In this document: piece after piece, positions 26,531 through 35,887 of the stretch
Numbering within the stretch: position 1 is the first letter of the stretch
Layout: every line of letters begins with the position of its first letter
NCBI RefSeq assembly: GCF_017873095.1
Contig: NZ_JAGGJU010000001.1
Coordinates: 248,001 to 312,000 of the forward strand
Direction: 5' to 3'
Source of the DNA: Heterorhizobium halophytocola
Lineage (GTDB): Bacteria > Pseudomonadota > Alphaproteobacteria > Rhizobiales > Rhizobiaceae
Length of the DNA: 64,000 nucleotides
The notes under the pieces: generated by a model
What the model saw: the letters and a program-made list of their open reading frames with translations, nothing else
Told to the model about the DNA's origin: nothing
The model's database searches: none
Position numbers and translations under genes: made by a program

Positions 26531-27421
26531 TCAGCCGATCCAGCATGGCACCAGTTGCGCCAGCGTCTCGGTCAGACGATCCCGTCCGCCCGGCCGCCAG
26601 CCAAGTGCCCGTATCGCTGCGGTGTCCATCACCGCGAGCCTGGATGTATCCGCCCGTTGCGGCAGCGGATGTGTGCAGCCTGCTGCAATTTTCAGTGGCT
26701 CCAGAATGTCGCGGCGGTCCACCACGATGTCGGAGAGATTGAAGCGCCTCCCGGCAACCGCACCCGGATCACAGGCCAGCAGCAGCAGGACAGCCTGCAG
26801 GATATCGGCGGCATGCACTTCCGTGCCCGCCCGCGTCGCAACCGGCTGGCCGGCCAGGTAGTCGGCGGCAAGCACGTCCCATTTGTTGGGTTGCAGCGGA
26901 CCGTAAATGCCGGTGGCGCGCAGGCTGATGCCGCCAAAGGTTGGACCGCTCATGCGTCTAAGCGCCTGCTCGGCCCCCAGCTTGACCTTGCCGTAGAGGC
27001 TGGTGGGCGCAAGACCGCAATTCTCATCCGACACGCTCCCGACCGGCAGGCCGTCATAAACGGCCCGGCTGGACAGAAAGATGCAGTGGCGCACCCCCGC
27101 CCGCTTGGCATCGTCGAAAAGCCTGACGCTGCCGTCGAGATTGCGTCGGCTGAAGCCATCCGCGTCATCACCTTCGCCGCCCCTGTAGCGGCCGGGCTGG
27201 TGATCGAAGGCCAGATGCACGAAGGCCTCCATGCCCTCGAAACTTATCGACTGGTCGCGATCGGCGTCGAGCAAAAGCGGCACGACGTCCACCTTGCTGT
27301 CGAACAGGCCTGTCGCCGGCGGCCGACGTCCGCCAACGGTCACGGCATGGCCGGCATCCTGCAGGCCCGGGACGAGATGGCGCCCGACAAGGCCGGTGCC
27401 GCCGGAGACCAGGATCTTCAC
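26531..27421 (-). CDS. sqdC: SqdC-like NAD-dependent epimerase/dehydratase of sulfolipid synthesis
   Basis: A 296-residue extended short-chain dehydrogenase fold. The NAD site ILVSGGTGLVGRHLV is at the N-terminus, and the catalytic tyrosine-lysine pair lies in TSLYGKVKLGAEQ. It is the third gene of a three-gene run in the order sqdB-sqdD-sqdC, the arrangement known from S. meliloti. SqdC is needed for full sulfoquinovosyl diacylglycerol formation, though its exact reaction is unsettled. It overlaps the sqdD-like gene by four bases. The symbol rests on operon position plus family. Confidence 0.8.
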   Translation of the reverse strand: MKILVSGGTGLVGRHLVPGLQDAGHAVTVGGRRPPATGLFDSKVDVVPLLLDADRDQSISFEGMEAFVHLAFDHQPGRYRGGEGDDADGFSRRNLDGSVRLFDDAKRAGVRHCIFLSSRAVYDGLPVGSVSDENCGLAPTSLYGKVKLGAEQALRRMSGPTFGGISLRATGIYGPLQPNKWDVLAADYLAGQPVATRAGTEVHAADILQAVLLLLACDPGAVAGRRFNLSDIVVDRRDILEPLKIAAGCTHPLPQRADTSRLAVMDTAAIRALGWRPGGRDRLTETLAQLVPCWIG

Positions 27422-28290
27422 GGCGCATCGCCTTTCCGCGGGTTCGCCAGACCGTCGATGTCGGGGATCCCGGAATCCTTGTAGTAAGCCTGCCAGAGAT
27501 CGATCAGAGGCCGCAATTTCCGGGCCTTCGGATGATCCCTCTCCCAGGGTTTCTCATACTGGTAGTGCAGCACGCCGATACTTCTCCAGTCCCAGAGTTC
27601 CGGCAGGTTGAACCAGACATATTGCAACATGTTCATCGTCACCGGCAGGCCGTGCCAGTCGGGAAAGAAGGTTTGCAGAAACGTCTGGTCGGTGCGCCGC
27701 CAGAAGGCGTCCGGCTGGTCGAGCCGACCGAGCATCTTGTCGAAGGTGTCCATCGAGGGCCGGGCGACGAAGACGCCGGAATTCATCCGGTGAAAATCGG
27801 CAAGGCTCTCATAGACATTCGGCGCTGCGGAAAATTCGGGATAGTCAAAGAGCCTGTCGATGTTGCGCAGGACGATTGCATCGGCATCGATGAAGACGCA
27901 TGCGCTGTACTCGACCAATTGCCAGAGCCGGAGCTTGCAAAAATTGTCTAGCGGCGAATGAAACTGCGGCTTGCGGCCCTTGGTAAAGGGTGCGTCCGCA
28001 TGCAGCCGGCCGCGGGCGTGCCGCTCCCGAAACGCATCCGACAGCGGCAGCAGGTCTACAGCCACGAGGCGACAGCCCGCTGCCGAAAGGGGCAATAGTG
28101 CTTCCGCCTCCACCCCGCCGGTGTGCAGGACGACGATGTCGGCATCAGTCCCCGTCCGCCGCAGCGAATGGACAAGCGCCGTTGCCCCCATGGCATAGTC
28201 AGCATTGGTGACCAGCGTCACGAAGGCATGCCCTGCCCCCGCCGGACGGTCGGCGACAAGGCCGCTCCCCTTGCCCGCTGCCATGCTCAT
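27418..28290 (-). CDS. sqdD: SqdD-like glycogenin-type glycosyltransferase
   Basis: A 290-residue family 8-type (glycogenin-like) glycosyltransferase. The N-terminus has FVTLVTNADYAMGATALVHSLRRTGTDADIVVL and the metal-binding DxD motif is in VFIDADAIVLRNIDRLF. In bacterial sulfolipid operons SqdD is the proposed sulfoquinovosyltransferase that adds sulfoquinovose from its UDP form to diacylglycerol. It overlaps sqdB and sqdC by four bases each, so the three products are made together. Assignment is from fold plus operon. Confidence 0.85.
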   Translation of the reverse strand: MSMAAGKGSGLVADRPAGAGHAFVTLVTNADYAMGATALVHSLRRTGTDADIVVLHTGGVEAEALLPLSAAGCRLVAVDLLPLSDAFRERHARGRLHADAPFTKGRKPQFHSPLDNFCKLRLWQLVEYSACVFIDADAIVLRNIDRLFDYPEFSAAPNVYESLADFHRMNSGVFVARPSMDTFDKMLGRLDQPDAFWRRTDQTFLQTFFPDWHGLPVTMNMLQYVWFNLPELWDWRSIGVLHYQYEKPWERDHPKARKLRPLIDLWQAYYKDSGIPDIDGLANPRKGDAP

Positions 28291-29507
28291 GACACCGATT
28301 TCAGCTGCTTGCCTTCCGGATCACGGTTGATCGTCCGCCCGATATCTTTCGTCCAGGCCGAGACGGCCGGCACCCGCGATCGATCGACGCGATAGGCGAA
28401 TTTCTTTGCGACATCGACGATTTCCTCCAGCAGTCCCTCGCCGAGCGTCGTCGGTTCCAGACCGAGCGACAGGAACTTGTCGTTCCTGACCACCAGATCG
28501 TTTTCCGGCGCCTCCTTGCGCGGATTGGGAAGCCAGGCGATCTCGGCGCCCGTCAGCTTCGACACCAGCGCCGCCAGATCCCGCACCCGATGGGTTTCGG
28601 TCATCTGGTTGAAGATCTCCACCCGGCTGCCGCGCTCGGGCGGATTGCCAAGCGCGATCTCGATGCAGCGAACCGAATCCTGGATATGGATGAAGGCCCG
28701 CGTCTGGCCGCCGGTGCCGTGCACGGTCAGCGGATAGCCGATCGCCGCCTGAATCAGGAAGCGGTTCAGCACCGTGCCGTAGTCGCCGTCATAATCGAAG
28801 CGGTTGACCAGTTGCGGATGCAGCCGCGTCTGATCGGTATGGGTGCCCCAGACGATGCCCTGATGCAGATCGGTAATCCGCACGCCGTCATTCCGGGCGT
28901 AGAACTGGAACAGCAGCTGATCGAGGCACTTCGTCATATGGTAGATCGAGCCGGGATTGGCCGGATAGAGGATCTCCTGGCGGGCCGTCTCGCCGTCCAT
29001 CGTCTCGATGCCGACCGGCAGGTAGCCCTCGGGGATCGCGGCCCCCACAGTCGAGTAGCCATAGACTCCCATGGTGCCGAGATGCACGACATGCGCGTCA
29101 AGGCCGATCTCCACCAGCGCGTTCAGCAGATTGTGGCTGGCATTGACGTTGTTGTTGACGGTGTAGTTCTTGTGCCGGTCGCTTTTCATCGAATAGGGCG
29201 CGGCGCGCTGCTCGGCGAAATGCACGACCGCGTCGGGGCGACTTTCCGCAAGCCATCCCTTCAGCAGTTCGTAGTCCCTGGCCAGATCGATCAGGTGAAA
29301 ATGGATGCGCCGGCCGGTCTGCGCATGCCAGATGCGGGTGCGCTCCTGGATCGAATCCATCGGCGTCAGCGACTGCACCCCGAGTTCGGTGTCGATCCAG
29401 CGCCGGGAGAGATTGTCGAGGATATGGACCTCGTGGCCCTTTGACGACAAATGCAGCGCGGTCGGCCAGCCGACGAAACCGTCACCACCCATCACGGCAA
29501 TCTTCAT
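28287..29507 (-). CDS. sqdB: UDP-sulfoquinovose synthase
   Basis: A 406-residue SQD1/SqdB-type enzyme that joins sulfite to UDP-glucose to make UDP-sulfoquinovose using bound NAD. The N-terminal dinucleotide site is MGGDGFVGWPTALHLSSKGHEV; VVHFAEQRAAPYSM and LGTMGVYGYSTVGAAIPEG are characteristic of this subfamily, as is ILYPANPGSIYHMTKCLDQ with the catalytic Tyr-x3-Lys. ATG 29507 is preferred because AAAGGAG precedes it. It leads the sqdBDC operon. Sulfolipid replaces phospholipid during phosphate limitation in some bacteria; the regulation here is not visible. Confidence 0.93.
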   Translation of the reverse strand: MKIAVMGGDGFVGWPTALHLSSKGHEVHILDNLSRRWIDTELGVQSLTPMDSIQERTRIWHAQTGRRIHFHLIDLARDYELLKGWLAESRPDAVVHFAEQRAAPYSMKSDRHKNYTVNNNVNASHNLLNALVEIGLDAHVVHLGTMGVYGYSTVGAAIPEGYLPVGIETMDGETARQEILYPANPGSIYHMTKCLDQLLFQFYARNDGVRITDLHQGIVWGTHTDQTRLHPQLVNRFDYDGDYGTVLNRFLIQAAIGYPLTVHGTGGQTRAFIHIQDSVRCIEIALGNPPERGSRVEIFNQMTETHRVRDLAALVSKLTGAEIAWLPNPRKEAPENDLVVRNDKFLSLGLEPTTLGEGLLEEIVDVAKKFAYRVDRSRVPAVSAWTKDIGRTINRDPEGKQLKSVS

Positions 29508-29629
29508 GAAGCTCTCCTTTGCCTTGGAATGTCGAAATCTGGTACTGCCCGCAGATGACAGACGGATCACACCGGCCGCCTGATTGATCAGATGCAATCT
29601 CGACGTTCAATTTCAATAAGGGCAAGCAT

Positions 29630-30070
29630 ATGACGCACCAGAACATTTCGCTTACAGGCGCGCTTGCGGCGGATGGCCACAGGCTCGTCCAGCGGGTCTA
29701 TTATGAAGATACCGATTTCTCCGGTGCGGTTTATCATGCCCGGTATCTTCACTTCATGGAGCGCGCCCGCACGGATTATCTGCGCTGTCTCGGCGTCGAG
29801 CAGGCGAAGCTCTTCAACCTGGATCAACAGGGGCTGGCCTTCGTCGTCCACCGCATGGAAATCGACTTCAAGGCCTCGGCCCGAATGGATGATATCCTGA
29901 CAATTCATACTGTTACGGAAAAGGCCAGCGGGGCGAAGATTGTCTATACGCAGATAGTGTCCCGTGACGACACAACTCTAATACAAGCCAAAGTCGTTAT
30001 TGCCGCCGTCAATCGTGCCGGCCGCGCCCGGCGCCTGCCCGAAGGTCTTGCCGCCGCGTTTTTGGCCTGA
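29630..30070 (+). CDS. ybgC: Tol-Pal-associated acyl-CoA thioesterase YbgC
   Basis: A 146-residue hot-dog-fold thioesterase. The family signature VYYEDTDFSGAVYHARYLHFMERAR contains the catalytic aspartate and histidine; VHRMEIDFKASARMDD follows. YbgC hydrolyses short acyl-CoA or acyl-ACP esters and is encoded at the head of tol-pal clusters across proteobacteria, linking lipid metabolism to envelope constriction. It is followed on the same strand by tolQ after about 230 bases that hold a separate leader and hairpin. Confidence 0.93.
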   Translation: MTHQNISLTGALAADGHRLVQRVYYEDTDFSGAVYHARYLHFMERARTDYLRCLGVEQAKLFNLDQQGLAFVVHRMEIDFKASARMDDILTIHTVTEKASGAKIVYTQIVSRDDTTLIQAKVVIAAVNRAGRARRLPEGLAAAFLA

Positions 30071-30258
30071 AAACTGCCCAAAACGGCCTTGATTGAATAA
30101 CGAATCCTTAACCATAATAGGGTCCTACTGAAAGCCACTGGTTTTGTGCAGTAAACGCCTTCGTTTGACCAAAATTGAAGGCAAGAAGGCACAGGACTAG
30201 AAAAGCGGAATAACAGGCCGAACTCACAACACGAGCCTTACGCCGCACAGCCGTGAAC

Positions 30259-30282
30259 CGCCCGGTCCTGTGCCGGGCGTTT
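30259..30282 (+). promoter_or_regulatory. Hairpin in the tolQ leader
   Basis: CGCCCGG (30259-30265) and CCGGGCG (30273-30279) form a 7-bp stem with a 7-nt loop and TTT after it, 23 bases before the tolQ ATG. It could be a weak attenuator or an mRNA-stabilising hairpin. A TTAACC half-site lies further upstream near 30108. Confidence 0.4.
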
Positions 30283-30304
30283 GGATTTCGGGGGCAAAGA
30301 ACCG

Positions 30305-31024
30305 ATGGAAACAGCAGGATTGGCAGCAGCAACGCAGGACGTGACCCTGTGGGCCCTCTTCATGGAAGCGGGCTGGGTGGTCAAACTCGTCATGCTGGGC
30401 CTTTTGGCCGCCTCGATATGGACTTGGGCGATCGTGATCGACAAGGCCGTCAACTACGGCAAGGCCCGGCGCCAGTTCGACCAGTTCGAGCAGGTTTTCT
30501 GGTCTGGCCAGTCGCTGGAAGAGCTTTATCGCACCCTCGCCGAGCGCAACAATACCGGCCTTGCCGCGATGTTCGTCGCCGCCATGCGCGAATGGAAAAA
30601 GAGCTTCGAGCGCGGCGCCCGTTCGCCGATCGGTCTGCAGATGCGTATCGACCGCGCCATGGACGTGACGCTTGCACGCGAGGCCGAAAGCCTCGAGGCC
30701 AGGCTCGGTTCGTTGGCGACGATCGGCTCGTCCGCACCGTTCATCGGCCTGTTCGGCACCGTGGTCGGCATCATGACCTCGTTCCAGGCGATCGCCGGAT
30801 CGAAGTCGACCAATCTTGCCGTCGTTGCTCCGGGTATCGCCGAGGCGCTTCTGGCGACGGCCATCGGCCTGGTGGCTGCTATCCCGGCGGTCATCGCCTA
30901 TAACCGGTTTACCGGCGAATCCGGCAAGCTGACGTCACGCATGGAAGGCTTTGCCGACGAATTCTCGGCCATTCTCTCGCGTCAGATCGATGAGAAGCTG
31001 CAGCCGCGCCAGGCGGCACAATAA
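30305..31024 (+). CDS. tolQ: Tol-Pal system proton channel subunit TolQ
   Basis: A 239-residue inner-membrane protein of the ExbB/TolQ/MotA family with three transmembrane segments: the first near LFMEAGWVVKLVMLGLLAASIWTWAIVI, then LATIGSSAPFIGLFGTVVGIM and the segment ending VAPGIAEALLATAIGLVAAIPAVIAYN, which carries the family motif. With TolR it uses the proton gradient to energise TolA. ATG 30305 is preferred; an in-frame TTG at 30281 lies within the leader hairpin. It starts the tolQRAB set. Confidence 0.96.
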   Translation: METAGLAAATQDVTLWALFMEAGWVVKLVMLGLLAASIWTWAIVIDKAVNYGKARRQFDQFEQVFWSGQSLEELYRTLAERNNTGLAAMFVAAMREWKKSFERGARSPIGLQMRIDRAMDVTLAREAESLEARLGSLATIGSSAPFIGLFGTVVGIMTSFQAIAGSKSTNLAVVAPGIAEALLATAIGLVAAIPAVIAYNRFTGESGKLTSRMEGFADEFSAILSRQIDEKLQPRQAAQ

Positions 31025-31048
31025 CGAGCCCCCGAAGGGAGCACGCAC

Positions 31049-31504
31049 ATGGCAATGTCCGTAGGTGGAAATGGCGGCAGAGGCGGAAGACGCGGACGCC
31101 GCCGCGGTGGCAGGCGCGCGCCTGTCAGCGAAATCAACGTCACACCGCTGGTCGACGTGATGCTGGTGCTGCTGATCATCTTCATGGTCGCAGCCCCGAT
31201 GCTGACCGTCGGCGTGCCGATCGACCTGCCGCAGACCCAGGCCAAGGCGATGAACAGCGATACGCAGCCGATCACGATCTCGGTCAATCCCGACGGCGAG
31301 GTCTATCTGCAGGAAACCAAGATCGCGCTGGAAGACGTCGTGCCGAAGCTCGAGGCGATCGCCACCACCGGGTACAATGAACGTATCTATGTGCGCGGTG
31401 ACACGGCTGCCGCCTACGGCACCGTGATGCAGGTCATGGCGCGGATTTCCGCCGCCGGCTTCAAGAATATCGGTCTCGTCACCCAGCAAGAACAGGACAA
31501 GTGA
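31049..31504 (+). CDS. tolR: Tol-Pal system protein TolR
   Basis: A 151-residue ExbD/TolR protein. A very basic glycine/arginine-rich N-terminal tail precedes the single transmembrane helix PLVDVMLVLLIIFMVAAPML, which holds the conserved proton-carrying aspartate (PLVDVML). The periplasmic domain follows. It works with TolQ as the proton channel. GGGAG precedes the start, and tolA begins 9 bases after the stop. Confidence 0.95.
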   Translation: MAMSVGGNGGRGGRRGRRRGGRRAPVSEINVTPLVDVMLVLLIIFMVAAPMLTVGVPIDLPQTQAKAMNSDTQPITISVNPDGEVYLQETKIALEDVVPKLEAIATTGYNERIYVRGDTAAAYGTVMQVMARISAAGFKNIGLVTQQEQDK

Positions 31505-31513
31505 TCCGCTCAC

Positions 31514-32641
31514 ATGAAGGTCAGCCTCGTCACATCGGCGGTATTGCACGGCGCAGCGCTGGCCTGGGCGTTGCTGACGCTTGGCGCGCCTGCGTCCTTC
31601 GACGTCGCCGATGTCGAGGCCCTGCCTGTCGATCTGGTCCCGATTTCCGAATTGACCCAGATTCAGCAGGGCGACAAGAAGGCGCCGAAGGCCGAGACCT
31701 CCGCTCCGGTTCCCACCAAGCGTCCGAACGACGTACCCGACGCTGAAAACGTCGGCGAGAACAAGATCGACATGAAGTCGGTGCCGACGCCGGATGCCAA
31801 GCCGTCGAACACCGAATCGGCCAAGGCGCCCGAAGCCGCCGAAAAGGTCCAGCCGAACAAGGACCAGGAAACCAACGACATCAAGGATATCATCAAGGAA
31901 GATACGGTCGCCGAGCCGGAAAAGGAGATCGCCAAGCTCGAAGAACCCAAGCCCGAGGTGAAACCGGAACCGATCCCGGAAAAGCCGGCCGAGCCGACGC
32001 CGGAACCCGAGGCCGAGGCAAAGCCCGAAGAGAGCCCCCTGCCCGACAGCGTGCCCGTGCCGGCACAGCGTCCGACGCCGCCTGAAACACCGAAACCGGT
32101 GGAGAAGACGGCCGAAGAGAAGAAGCCTACGCCGCCCGAGCCGCCGAAGGCGCCGGACCGGAAGAAGGATGTGAAGACGCAGGAGACCGCCAAGTCGAAG
32201 TCGAGCAAGGAAAGCAAGTCGCTCGACGACGAGGTCGCCGCCTTGCTCAACAACACCGATCCGACCGCCGGCGGCGCCAAGTCGAGCAAGGACAAGGCAG
32301 CCCTCGGCGGCAAGAAGACGACGGGCGGATCGACGCTGAGCCAGACCGAGATGGACGCGCTGCGCGGCCAGATCGCGCAGAACTGGTCGATCATCCCGGG
32401 CCTGGCGGACGCCGCAGATGTGCGGATCCGCGTCCAGTTCCAGCTCGACGAATCGGGCAATGTCATCGGCAGTCCGCAGGTGAGCGCCACCGGTGGCTCC
32501 TCCCAGACCCAGCAGGTGCTGATGGGCGGCGCAAGGCGCGCCATCCTGAAGGCGCAGCCGTTCAAGAACCTTCCTCGCGACAAGTACGACGCATGGTCGG
32601 AAGTTGTCGTCAATTTCGATCCCAGCGATCTAGCACTTTAA
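31514..32641 (+). CDS. tolA: Tol-Pal system protein TolA
   Basis: A 375-residue protein with one N-terminal transmembrane anchor (about residues 3-28), a long central region rich in Lys, Glu, Pro and Ala (about 50-245) that spans the periplasm, and a C-terminal globular domain (LSQTEMDALRGQIAQNWSIIPG, VRIRVQFQLDESGNVIGSPQV). It transmits force from TolQR to TolB-Pal at the outer membrane. The central region is PE/PK-rich rather than a long alanine helix, as is common in rhizobia. Position between tolR and tolB confirms the call. Confidence 0.93.
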   Translation: MKVSLVTSAVLHGAALAWALLTLGAPASFDVADVEALPVDLVPISELTQIQQGDKKAPKAETSAPVPTKRPNDVPDAENVGENKIDMKSVPTPDAKPSNTESAKAPEAAEKVQPNKDQETNDIKDIIKEDTVAEPEKEIAKLEEPKPEVKPEPIPEKPAEPTPEPEAEAKPEESPLPDSVPVPAQRPTPPETPKPVEKTAEEKKPTPPEPPKAPDRKKDVKTQETAKSKSSKESKSLDDEVAALLNNTDPTAGGAKSSKDKAALGGKKTTGGSTLSQTEMDALRGQIAQNWSIIPGLADAADVRIRVQFQLDESGNVIGSPQVSATGGSSQTQQVLMGGARRAILKAQPFKNLPRDKYDAWSEVVVNFDPSDLAL

Positions 32642-32662
32642 TATGCTGAAAGGCTTGGCAAC

Positions 32663-33970
32663 ATGATGAAATTTACCCTCGTCCGGGCGTTGGCGCTCGC
32701 AGTGGGCCTGGCAGGCATCTTCGTCCAGCCGGCATTCGCACTTGTCGAGATCAACATCAACAAGGGCAATGTCGAACCTCTGCCGATCGCGGTCACCGAT
32801 TTCAGCTCAACCGACGGCATCGGCGCGAAAATCTCCCAGGTGGTCGAGGCCGACCTGAAGCGGTCGGGCCTCTTCGCCCCCGTCGCGCACAACGCCTTCA
32901 TCGAGCAGATTTCCAATCCCGACCAGAAGCCGCGGCTTGAAGACTGGAAGGTGATCAACGCCCAGGCGCTGGTCGTCGGCCGTGTGAGCAAGGAAGGCGA
33001 CGGTCGCCTGCGCGCCGAGTTCCGCCTGTGGGACACCTATGCCGGCCAGCAGATGACCGGCCAGCAGTTCTTCACCCAGCCGGAAAACTGGCGCCGCGTC
33101 GCCCATATCATCGCCGATGCGATCTATGAGCGCGTCACCGGCGAAAAGGGCTATTTCGACACCCGCATCGTCTTCGTCTCGGAAACCGGACCGAAGACCG
33201 CACGCCAGCGCCAGCTCGCCATCATGGACCAGGACGGCGCCAATGTACGCATGCTGACCGACGCCAAGAACCTGGTGCTGACACCGCGCTTCTCGCCCAA
33301 CCGGCAGGAAGTCACCTATATGTCGTTCGAAAACGACCAGCCGCGCGTCTACCTGCTGCAGCTGGAAACCGGACAGCGCGAGGTGGTCGGCAACTTCCCC
33401 GGCATGACCTTTGCGCCGCGCTTCTCGCCGGATGGCCAGCGGGTGATCATGAGCCTTCAGCAGGAAGGCAATGCCAACATCTACACGATGGACCTGCGCT
33501 CGCGCACGACGACCCGCCTGACCTCGACGGCGGCGATCGATACATCGCCCTCCTATTCGCCCGACAACAACTCGATCGTGTTCGAGAGCGACCGCGGCGG
33601 GCGCCAGCAGCTCTATGTGATGAATGCCGACGGCTCCGGCCAGAAGCGCATCTCGTTCGGCGACGGCTCCTATTCGACCCCGGTCTGGTCGCCGCGCGGT
33701 GATCTGATTGCCTTTACCAAGCAGTCGGGCGGCAAGTTCTCGATCGGCGTGATGAAGCCGGACGGCTCGGGCGAACGCATCCTGACCACCGGCTTCCACA
33801 ACGAGGGGCCGACCTGGGCACCGAATGGCCGCGTGATCATGTTCTTCCGCGAAGCTGCCGGTGCGGCAGGGCCGCAGCTGTTCTCCATCGACCTGACCGG
33901 CTATAACGAGCAGAAGATCCCCACACCGTCCTTCGGCTCCGACCCGGCTTGGTCGCCGCTCCTCGAATAG
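32663..33970 (+). CDS. tolB: Tol-Pal system periplasmic protein TolB
   Basis: A 435-residue periplasmic protein with a signal peptide ([20 protein letters not shown]). The N-terminal domain ([30 protein letters not shown]) is followed by a six-bladed beta-propeller with WD40-like TolB repeats such as [20 protein letters not shown] and [17 protein letters not shown]. It binds Pal and TolA in turn. Length and blade number are normal. Just downstream are about 160 non-coding bases before pal. Confidence 0.96.
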   Translation: MMKFTLVRALALAVGLAGIFVQPAFALVEININKGNVEPLPIAVTDFSSTDGIGAKISQVVEADLKRSGLFAPVAHNAFIEQISNPDQKPRLEDWKVINAQALVVGRVSKEGDGRLRAEFRLWDTYAGQQMTGQQFFTQPENWRRVAHIIADAIYERVTGEKGYFDTRIVFVSETGPKTARQRQLAIMDQDGANVRMLTDAKNLVLTPRFSPNRQEVTYMSFENDQPRVYLLQLETGQREVVGNFPGMTFAPRFSPDGQRVIMSLQQEGNANIYTMDLRSRTTTRLTSTAAIDTSPSYSPDNNSIVFESDRGGRQQLYVMNADGSGQKRISFGDGSYSTPVWSPRGDLIAFTKQSGGKFSIGVMKPDGSGERILTTGFHNEGPTWAPNGRVIMFFREAAGAAGPQLFSIDLTGYNEQKIPTPSFGSDPAWSPLLE

Positions 33971-34133
33971 CCGCAACTTGGCCGCTTTTTCGCCGCAAAA
34001 CCCTTTGTATTGCGTGGTTTTCGGCGGAAGTTAGTGGCTTGTTAACCATGTTCCTTCGGCCGCGGTTAACCGAGTGCGGTTACCCTCCGGAAACCCTAAT
34101 TTCGAAACTCGAACTGATGCAAGGAGACCGGCG

Positions 34134-34667
34134 ATGAGCCGCATCAATACCCCGGCAAAGAGCCGCATGCAGCAACTTGCGAGCAACCCCGCCATCGTCG
34201 CACTGGCCCTGACCCTGGCACTGGCGGGCTGCGCCTCGAAGAAGAACCTGCCCAACAATGCGGGCGAACTCGGCCTCGGCAGCGGCGCAGGTGCGGCAAC
34301 GCCCGGCTCCACGCAGGACTTCACCGTCAATGTCGGCGACCGCATCTTCTTCGACACCGACTCCTCGTCGGTTCGCGCCGATGCCCAGCAGACGCTCGAC
34401 CGCCAGGCCCAGTGGCTGATGCGCTACCCGCAGTATCCGATCACGGTCGAAGGCCATGCCGACGAACGCGGCACCCGCGAATACAACCTGGCACTCGGCG
34501 CCCGCCGTGCCGCCGCCACCAAGGCCTATCTCGCCTCGCGCGGCGTTCCGGCCAACCGGATGAAGACGATCTCCTACGGCAAGGAACGTCCGGTCGCGGT
34601 CTGCGACGACATTTCCTGCTGGTCGCAGAACCGACGCGCCGTCACCGTCCTGGGCGGTGGCCAGTAA
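34134..34667 (+). CDS. pal: Peptidoglycan-associated lipoprotein Pal
   Basis: A 177-residue outer-membrane lipoprotein. The lipobox LALAGC puts the lipidated cysteine at residue 33. The C-terminal OmpA-type peptidoglycan-binding domain is intact: IFFDTDSSSVRADAQQTLDRQAQWL, VEGHADERGTREYNLALGARRA and RMKTISYGKERPV. It anchors the outer membrane to the cell wall during division. ATG 34134 follows AAGGAG; the upstream in-frame stretch is untypical. A paired half-site repeat (GTTAACC and GGTTAAC near 34040-34080) lies upstream. Confidence 0.96.
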   Translation: MSRINTPAKSRMQQLASNPAIVALALTLALAGCASKKNLPNNAGELGLGSGAGAATPGSTQDFTVNVGDRIFFDTDSSSVRADAQQTLDRQAQWLMRYPQYPITVEGHADERGTREYNLALGARRAAATKAYLASRGVPANRMKTISYGKERPVAVCDDISCWSQNRRAVTVLGGGQ

Positions 34668-34696
34668 GCCGGACCTTCAAGGTCCAGCAGCACTCC

Positions 34697-34724
34697 GGGC
34701 GGCCTTTTTTGGGCCGCCCTTTTT
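34697..34724 (+). terminator. Terminator between pal and cpoB
   Basis: GGGCGGCC (34697-34704) pairs with GGCCGCCC (34712-34719) around a T-rich loop and is followed by five T. Transcription from tolQ should mostly stop here, so the next gene probably needs its own promoter. Confidence 0.85.
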
Positions 34725-34832
34725 GTTTTCTCCACACTTTGGCCGAACTCAGGTTGCTTTTTACGCGCGATTGGAAAAACACTCCTGTGCGCGCGTTTGC
34801 GTGCGTTCGCCGACCAACAGGATACTAGCAAC

Positions 34833-35870
34833 ATGAAACGATTTGTCGTCGCCGCACTCCTGGCGACTGCTGCCCTTGTCAGCCAGGCTGAGACGGCGCA
34901 GTCCATGCGACTGTTTCCGCCGAACTGGCTGACCGGCAGCCATAGTGCACAGGGTGCTCCTGCGCCGCAGCAGGCGCCGCAGGCAACCGTCCAGCTGGCC
35001 CAGCAAAGCTCCGAGGCCGCCAAGGTGATGGATCTCGAGCAGGAGATTCGCGATCTCAACGGCCGCATCGAGGAGATGAGCTATCAGCTTCTGCAGATGC
35101 AGGAGCAGATCCGCAAATACCAGGAAGACAACGAATTCCGCTTCCAGGACCTGGAAAAGGGTGCAGGCGGCGGAACCAAGAAGAGCGAGGCTGCGCCTGT
35201 CGACAAGACCGAGCAGGAAAGCAAATCCATCGCCCGCATTTTCACCGATCCGCCGGCTGACGCCGGCGGCTCGTCGTCCGGCCCGTCCACCCCGCAGGAC
35301 ACGGCATCTGCCAATCAGACGGGCGCTCCGGAGCGCACGCTCGGAACCATCGAGCTCGACGCCAATGGCATGCCCGTCGGCACCAGCCAGAACACGTCCT
35401 CGGTCGAGGAGAGTGCCCTGCCCGGCGTAGACGGCGGCCAGGCACCGGTGAAGAAGCAGGACGACAGCCAGCAGACCGCGGCGCTCAGCAACGAGAACGA
35501 TGTCTACCAGGCAGCCTATGGCCATGTTCTGTCAGGCGACTACGGCGTGGCGAAGACGGAATTCCAGGATTTCATCGAGCGCTTCCCCGACAGCAAGCGC
35601 GCGGCCGACGCCAATTTCTGGCTCGGCGAAGCCCTTTATTCGCAGGGCGATTACAACGAGGCGGCCAAGACCTTCCTCAACGCCCACCAGAATTACGGCT
35701 CGTCGCCCAAGGCGCCGGAAATGCTGCTGAAGCTCGGCATGTCCATGGCCAAGCTCGACAATCAGGATACGGCATGCGCGATCTATCGCGAGGTCGGAAA
35801 ACGCTATCCGAGCGCATCGCGCGCCGTCCTGCAGAAGGCGACCTCGGAGCTGAAGCAGCAGCATTGCTGA
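34833..35870 (+). CDS. cpoB: Cell division coordinator CpoB (YbgF)
   Basis: A 345-residue periplasmic protein with a signal peptide (VVAALLATAALVSQAETAQS). An N-terminal trimerising coiled coil (VMDLEQEIRDLNGRIEEMSY and following) is linked by a Gly/Ser/Pro/Asp-rich spacer to a C-terminal TPR domain (NDVYQAAYGHVLSGDYGVAKTEF, FWLGEALYSQGDYNEAAKTF). CpoB coordinates peptidoglycan synthesis with Tol-driven constriction. The spacer is longer than in E. coli. ATG 34833 begins the signal peptide. It is separated from pal by a terminator. Confidence 0.92.
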   Translation: MKRFVVAALLATAALVSQAETAQSMRLFPPNWLTGSHSAQGAPAPQQAPQATVQLAQQSSEAAKVMDLEQEIRDLNGRIEEMSYQLLQMQEQIRKYQEDNEFRFQDLEKGAGGGTKKSEAAPVDKTEQESKSIARIFTDPPADAGGSSSGPSTPQDTASANQTGAPERTLGTIELDANGMPVGTSQNTSSVEESALPGVDGGQAPVKKQDDSQQTAALSNENDVYQAAYGHVLSGDYGVAKTEFQDFIERFPDSKRAADANFWLGEALYSQGDYNEAAKTFLNAHQNYGSSPKAPEMLLKLGMSMAKLDNQDTACAIYREVGKRYPSASRAVLQKATSELKQQHC

Positions 35871-35887
35871 CACGGGGCGCGCAAGCC

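Noticed and set aside
31663-32250. Apparent Pro/Glu/Lys repeat array
   Set aside because: It is the low-complexity central region of TolA, not a DNA repeat or CRISPR.
34040-34080. CtrA site upstream of pal
   Set aside because: Only two inverted TTAAC half-sites with a 15-base gap are present, which does not fit the TTAA-N7-TTAAC consensus.
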